This document shows, piece by piece, positions 55,001-61,000 of a stretch of DNA of 64,000 bases. The DNA comes from Hemicentrotus pulcherrimus (taxonomy: Eukaryota; Echinodermata; Echinoidea; Camarodonta; Strongylocentrotidae). The stretch is taken from contig BEXV01000041.1 in NCBI GenBank assembly GCA_003118195.1, positions 407,826 to 471,825 of the forward strand, written 5' to 3'. Under the pieces are notes generated by a model that made no database searches, was not told the origin of the DNA, and saw only the letters and a list, made by a program, of their open reading frames with translations. Within the stretch, counting starts at the first letter, position 1. Every line of letters starts with the position of its first letter. Position numbers and translations under genes: made by a program.

Positions 55001-58000
55001 TATCACATGCCTCCTCTCAGCCCAAACACAAACTTTACCTCATAACAAACCAAAATCTTCACCCCTCAAGCAATTCGCATATAAGGGGTGATGATAAGTG
55101 GTAAAACCTTAAAAAGAACTCCTCACTAAGTAATTCTAAAGGTTACCTTCTGACACCATTACAACCACTACAACTAAATATTAGTTTTATTTATGGGAAC
55201 CTATAATCTACAAGCTTAGCTTTTTAATAGGCTCCTCACATTTTACTCTGTATAACCTTCTATCCAATACAATCAATTTTGACATCTTTTCAAAGAATTA
55301 ATTATATAACATGACACTTTTAGTATATTTCATATTATGTTCTAATTTTGTCAATTATGTGAATTCTATTTTTGTGAAATGTGAAACAAATAAAATAAAC
55401 TTGAAACACTCATTACCGAAACAGGCAAGAATGAATAAATAACCAGGGCTGGTATCCTGTTATCTCTGGCAACCAATCAATGCACTCATTATCTTTGTCA
55501 CACACTTGATTTCTGAATAATTTTCATTTCCTGTTCATTTTCATATTTCACATTAAAATAACAAGACAAAGCTTCTGTATATTTATGTTTACAGTTCCTC
55601 TTCAAAACAAGTCAACGCAAAGCATAGCACCCCTTCGCAGGGTACAAATGGCCTACACACGTCAGAACAGGTTACCTCCATTGGACTATATTATTATGTT
55701 ACTAGGCAAGGAAGTTAACCACATTTTCACATATATAATTAGGTGTTTTTGCAAATTTAATGAACTATGACCTTTCACCTTCGACCAACATACTCAGAAA
55801 TCAAACTTAGGCTGTACATGTATTTTGATACCATGTACCTTCATATCAAATTTCATTAAAATCTGTCAAACAATACTAAAGTTATGGATTGGAAACCAGA
55901 TTGACATATTTAATGAGCTATGACCTATGACCTACATACTCGGAAATTGAACTAAGGTTGTGTTTTGATAACATGTACCTTCAAATCAAATTTCATTAAA
56001 ATCTGTTAAACATAACTGAAGTTATTGATCAGAAACCAAATTTGTTACAGACGGACGGCCGCACGCACAGAAGCACGGAAGAAAGGAAGGACGGACGGCA
56101 GCGTTACTATATCCCCTCCAACTTCGTCGGCGAGGGGGTAATAAAGAAAGAATATCAACACTAGTGTAGTGGACAAAACAAAACATGAGAAGATTTCTCC
56201 CGCAAAATTTTCCCACTTGCCACTAAATCTTAAAACATTCCTACCATTCCGTATTGTGCAACGGTGGAACATAATTTGCAGCTCTTGGGATATCGAAGAC
56301 AGATAGTTTACCCTGAAATTGTTGAACGTCAGTTCCTTCTTCTTCTAATTACCCAACATATGGGCATTTACACTGCAAGCAAAATCTGTTGGGTTTTTTC
56401 CCGTATCAGACATCAGAGTTTTGTTGGGCAAGTACCCATAAACACAGCGAAAAACCCAAATCAAAAATGTATATGCCTGCTCTGAAAACACCAACGTTTT
56501 GTCTTTCTTTTGTTTCCTAGTAGTGTAAATGGGCCTACCTAATATCCCTGGGAGCCATTTTACATTGTGCAGCTTCTTTATAAATTGTTGCCATATAATC
56601 AGATTAAATACAGGAAAGTAAAATGAGATCCATTTCTGAGTAGTGTTCAACTCAAATGACAATTAGTAATATATTGAAGCATTGCATTTATGCACACGCC
56701 TGAGGGCTGTTGTCGTGGCAACAACAAGGGTACAGCTCTGCTATGTGGCAAAAAGTTGGCAAATAATGGACAAAGGAGCGGAAAAGAGGAAGGCTAGACC
56801 TGGGATAGTGATGAGAGACGAAGGAAAACCTCATTGAACATTGTTGGGAAAATTATGAAATACCAGTACTGTAGATCCTACTGTAAATGTTACACATGAA
56901 AAAAAGAATACTTGCAACATCAGCATTCATAAATACGCGTGATATGGTGAATTAAATATAGTACACTCTGTATGTTGCCAGAGTTGGAAACATTTGAGAA
57001 CAATTACCATCCATAGGTATTTACATAAGTCCTTAGTATGTTTGTCTTCTGTTAAACAGTAAAGGACAGTAACAGGTCATATTTCCTGATTAATGAGTAT
57101 CGTACATTACTCAATAATACATCTATATCAATCATTTTCCCCAAATATGATTTTCCTCTCAAAAGCATTGTTTTTCCTACTCATAGTGCTCATATATTTC
57201 AGTCAGTTTCCCTTTGACGTGACAGCAAGGTCTCTCAAGAAATCTATTCAAGGGAAATCCTATTGCACTGCCAATAAAATAATATTCTCATCAAGTAATG
57301 TGAAATGTTCACATTATGGAATATGACATGCTCAGATCATATGGTATATGTTTTTATTACACAATGATTGTGTATTTTTATTAAGTGCTGGGCTAGGCTG
57401 ATTAAAAGGCCCTTGGGTTGATTTCTTGAAAGTCTTCACAATCTAGTTTTTTACAACAAAAACAAAGAAAAAAATGTCCCTTAATTTTGAGCTCACTTCA
57501 ATCTCAAATTCAACAGTAAAAAAATAAAATTGAAGAATAGTAAAAATGAAAAAAAACCAAGGGTTTCTCTCACCTGACACTGACAGAGTAATTAGAGATG
57601 GGACCATCGCTAGGCAACCAGCTTAATACCAGGGATGTGCTGTTTATCTTCAAGGCTTTAGGTTCACCTGGTGGAATGGGTTCTAAAGATGAAAACATCC
57701 AACAAAAGAAATGGTGAAATGTAAGAGTGCTTCCGTGACACCCGCAAGGGGTAACATGCATTTAGATTGATGAGAAAATGTGTCTTGTATGAGAAAATGA
57801 ATCGAGCATGTTGAGAAAATCAATCTTATATGATGAGATGTGACTTGCGACTCCTTACTCATCAAATATTCTAAAGAGCCTATGGAATCAAATCAAAGTG
57901 AACTAATACCACCCCCCCCCCCCTTTCCATGAAGTAACTAAACTCAGATTGGTAATCTATCATCCCAACAACTCGTGAACACTGTTTTTGTAGTTTGTTT

Positions 58001-61000
58001 TGTTTTGTAGATGTGTTTGTTTTTATCAAAGAATACATATCCTTCGCGAGGGATGTTCCAGCAATACACCTTTTGTCACCCTCTTTCAGTTCTGTACTAC
58101 TGTACATAAAAATGTATATTCATGAATGTGCAGTTTTCAAGAGCTAAACAAGTACACGTAAACTACAGGAGACACATGTTCACTTATCCCCCAAGTACAT
58201 ATAGTTTGTAACCTGTAGTGCCCCTCTTATTAAACTACTTTCTTCCTTTCCATCCCATCTCTTCCTTCTCCTTTCCTCCCTCACCATCAACTCTTAATTC
58301 AGGATTTTAAAGCTCTTCCCTCCATTAAAGTGTGTTACATTTGAGTACCTCCCTCTGGCCTGGGATGGAAACAGTTCAAGTATACATGCCATCTGAGAAA
58401 TTATATGTTCAGACTTTCATCTAACTTAGCCTGCTGAATGATTTATAACATCTTGATAAGTACAGGCAAAAATGGTCACCATGCACATTTCGCAAAGAAT
58501 GGTCACAAATTCCATTAATGCATGCTAACAACAAAAAAGGAGAATTAATGAAGAACTTAAGTGCCTGTATAACATCCGCGCTATCGAGAATTGCTCCGTG
58601 GTGGATTTCTTTACTAGTCAAATTCCCTACTCCAAAACCCTGGACATAATGGTTTACCTAATCCTATAACCGTAACCCCAAACTAATCCCAAACGATATG
58701 GTAACCCAAGCTGTAACAGGTCTAACCCTATATCTTTGACAAAATAAAATCTGGAGAAATTATTAATTCAGTAGTTAATCCATTCAAATGATTTATCCTC
58801 AATTTTTCATACGAAAAATAGTAGAAATGACTTCAATATTAAAACTAAACCAAATTATTCCACATGTATCAGAATATGAGGATTTGAAGAGGCAAGTTAA
58901 GGTAAAGGTCTTCAAAACCTCAAGATAACATTAGTCCATGAAACCTCATTAAAGAGTCTATAGGTATTGATTGCAATCTCACTGATATATCAAACTAACT
59001 TTATTTTGCCATATTGATTTAGTGGATACCAAAATGAAACAGGGATACTAAATTGCAGATTTCCAAAAGGATAGTCAAAATACTGGCGACATTGCCACCT
59101 GAAAACTTCAATTGCTTCCTGACAGCTTTATTTACTGTCTGCCAGTCTTAAGATAAGAGATTTCCTGCATGGAAAACAAGAAATGGTAAAAGGTAGTAAA
59201 TGCTCCGAGGACGGCCAAGGTCAAGTCTGTAGATCCAGACTGTGTCACTTTAAAAAGAAGTGTGAGCATATACCATGTAAATATGGTCTATCTTTTCTGT
59301 AATTTGGGGGGATTATGCATTGTAGCTTTACGCCCAAGCTCTAATGAGCCACAGAGTACAACTACATGTACGTCTGCCTTGTATTTTGTTTCTCTCTTGA
59401 TAAGTGTCTTGTTGTTTAATTCCATACATCGGTGATTTGACATTTGTCCAAGGCTTTATTTCATCAAGAGTCTGGTGTTAGGGTTAGAGTTGCAAATGGG
59501 TTTAAGCTTATATTTAGGGTTAGTATTAGGGTTAGGAAAAGGGATAGTGTCGAGTCCATGGTTGAAGTTTGGAATTTGATTTGTGTAGTTAATTACCACA
59601 GGGCAATTGTTGCAGGAGCTTGCTGTACAATATGTCAGTACAGTCAGATAACACTGAACATGTGTACTGTACATGGAACAGCTGAAGTGGAGGCTCAGTC
59701 TTTGGGAAAGAGGAAATTGGCGAAATTGCTCTTAATTTTAGACTTAGGCTGTCTGAATTAAAACAGCTGGTCTGACCTTTAAAAGGGTTCCACGTGGTTA
59801 TTGGAAACCTTTAGGGGAAAGTATACTTTCCATGTGATGGTGGAGTCTAAAGTTTACAAAAAAATGTTTTCAAAACTACATGACAGTGGTCCTTGAATGC
59901 ATATTTAGCTGACATTTGTTTTTTTGTTGAACGATTCAATACCCTTTCTGTACAACAAACAGTATAAACATATGTCAGAAGAAAAAAATTCAAGAAATAC
60001 AAGTATATGTATTCTTTTTATTTAATTTACAACAAGCACTTCTTATTTCCCCATCCATTGATCCATCAAAATGCAGAAACAATGCAAGAAAGAAACAGCA
60101 TGCAACAGACAATTTACTTACTCTGACAGGAAGTTAATAATACATAAGCACAAATCATCTAAAATAGGAAAGGTACAGTACTGTTAAGTTTTTTTTTTGG
60201 TGGTTAAACATCAATACTGGAAAGACTCAACGGGGGAAAAATACACATAGAAAACAGGAGAAAATGGTCAAAACAGTTCGTCACCAAAAACACAAGAGCA
60301 ATATTATAATGATGAAAGTTTTAAATAGAGTAATATATTGGGCTAATAAAAGGGTCAACATTAACAGTCATTTCGGTTCACAGCACTCCATTGAACGTCT
60401 ACCGAAAATGGTTTACCTGCAACAAGCAGCATGATTTCAGAAGAGTTCATAAGCTCCGTCTCAACCAGTAGCATTGAGGGAGGCTCATTGGTTGTCATGG
60501 TTTCATTGTAAATAAGAGTCATGGTGGATGAAGTGGTGTCGTTCCTCTCATCAAGAGAATCTCCTAAAAATGGGCAGAAAGGAAACTTAAAAACCAAGAA
60601 ATACAACGAATTGATATTGTACTACCCGTATTATATAATTGCAGAGGGAGACTAAGAAAACATGATTAAAACAAAAATAATCAATATTCTTATCTGCTTG
60701 AAATGGAGAAAAAGGAGACTTATAATCAAGGATCACATCAAAATAATCATTATATACACTGTATGGGGGTTATATGAAACTAAGAATAAAGGATTACAAC
60801 ATATCAACCTCATTTTTTCCTGCTACAAATGAAGAGAATAGGGGCTTAAAATAAAGGCTTACAAATAATTATTATTACTCTTTCTGCTAAAAATGGATAA
60901 AAAGAATTTAAATCAAGGATTACAACTTAATTTATTTTGTTCTCCAACTAATTGTGGGAGGAGACTTAAATCAAGGAATTCAACGAATTAATAATTTCTT

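Larger units (their letters stand above)
54636..57573 (-). other. Intron between exons 3 and 4
   Basis: 2938 bp. It contains the second palindromic AGCCAGAAGGG copy (54908-54968) and a two-unit repeat ending in GACGGACGG (55757-56143). The rest has nothing recognisable. Confidence 0.8.
57683..60416 (-). other. Intron between exons 2 and 3
   Basis: 2734 bp. A poly-C run (57911-57921) and two CCCTAA-like tracts (58660-58735, 59475-59545, the second in reverse orientation) are present. I see no gene in the rest. Confidence 0.78.

Noticed and set aside
59444..59761. 105-codon plus-strand ORF
   Set aside because: It begins in a TTAGGG-like tract and has no recognisable motif; an open frame of this size is expected by chance in 64 kb.
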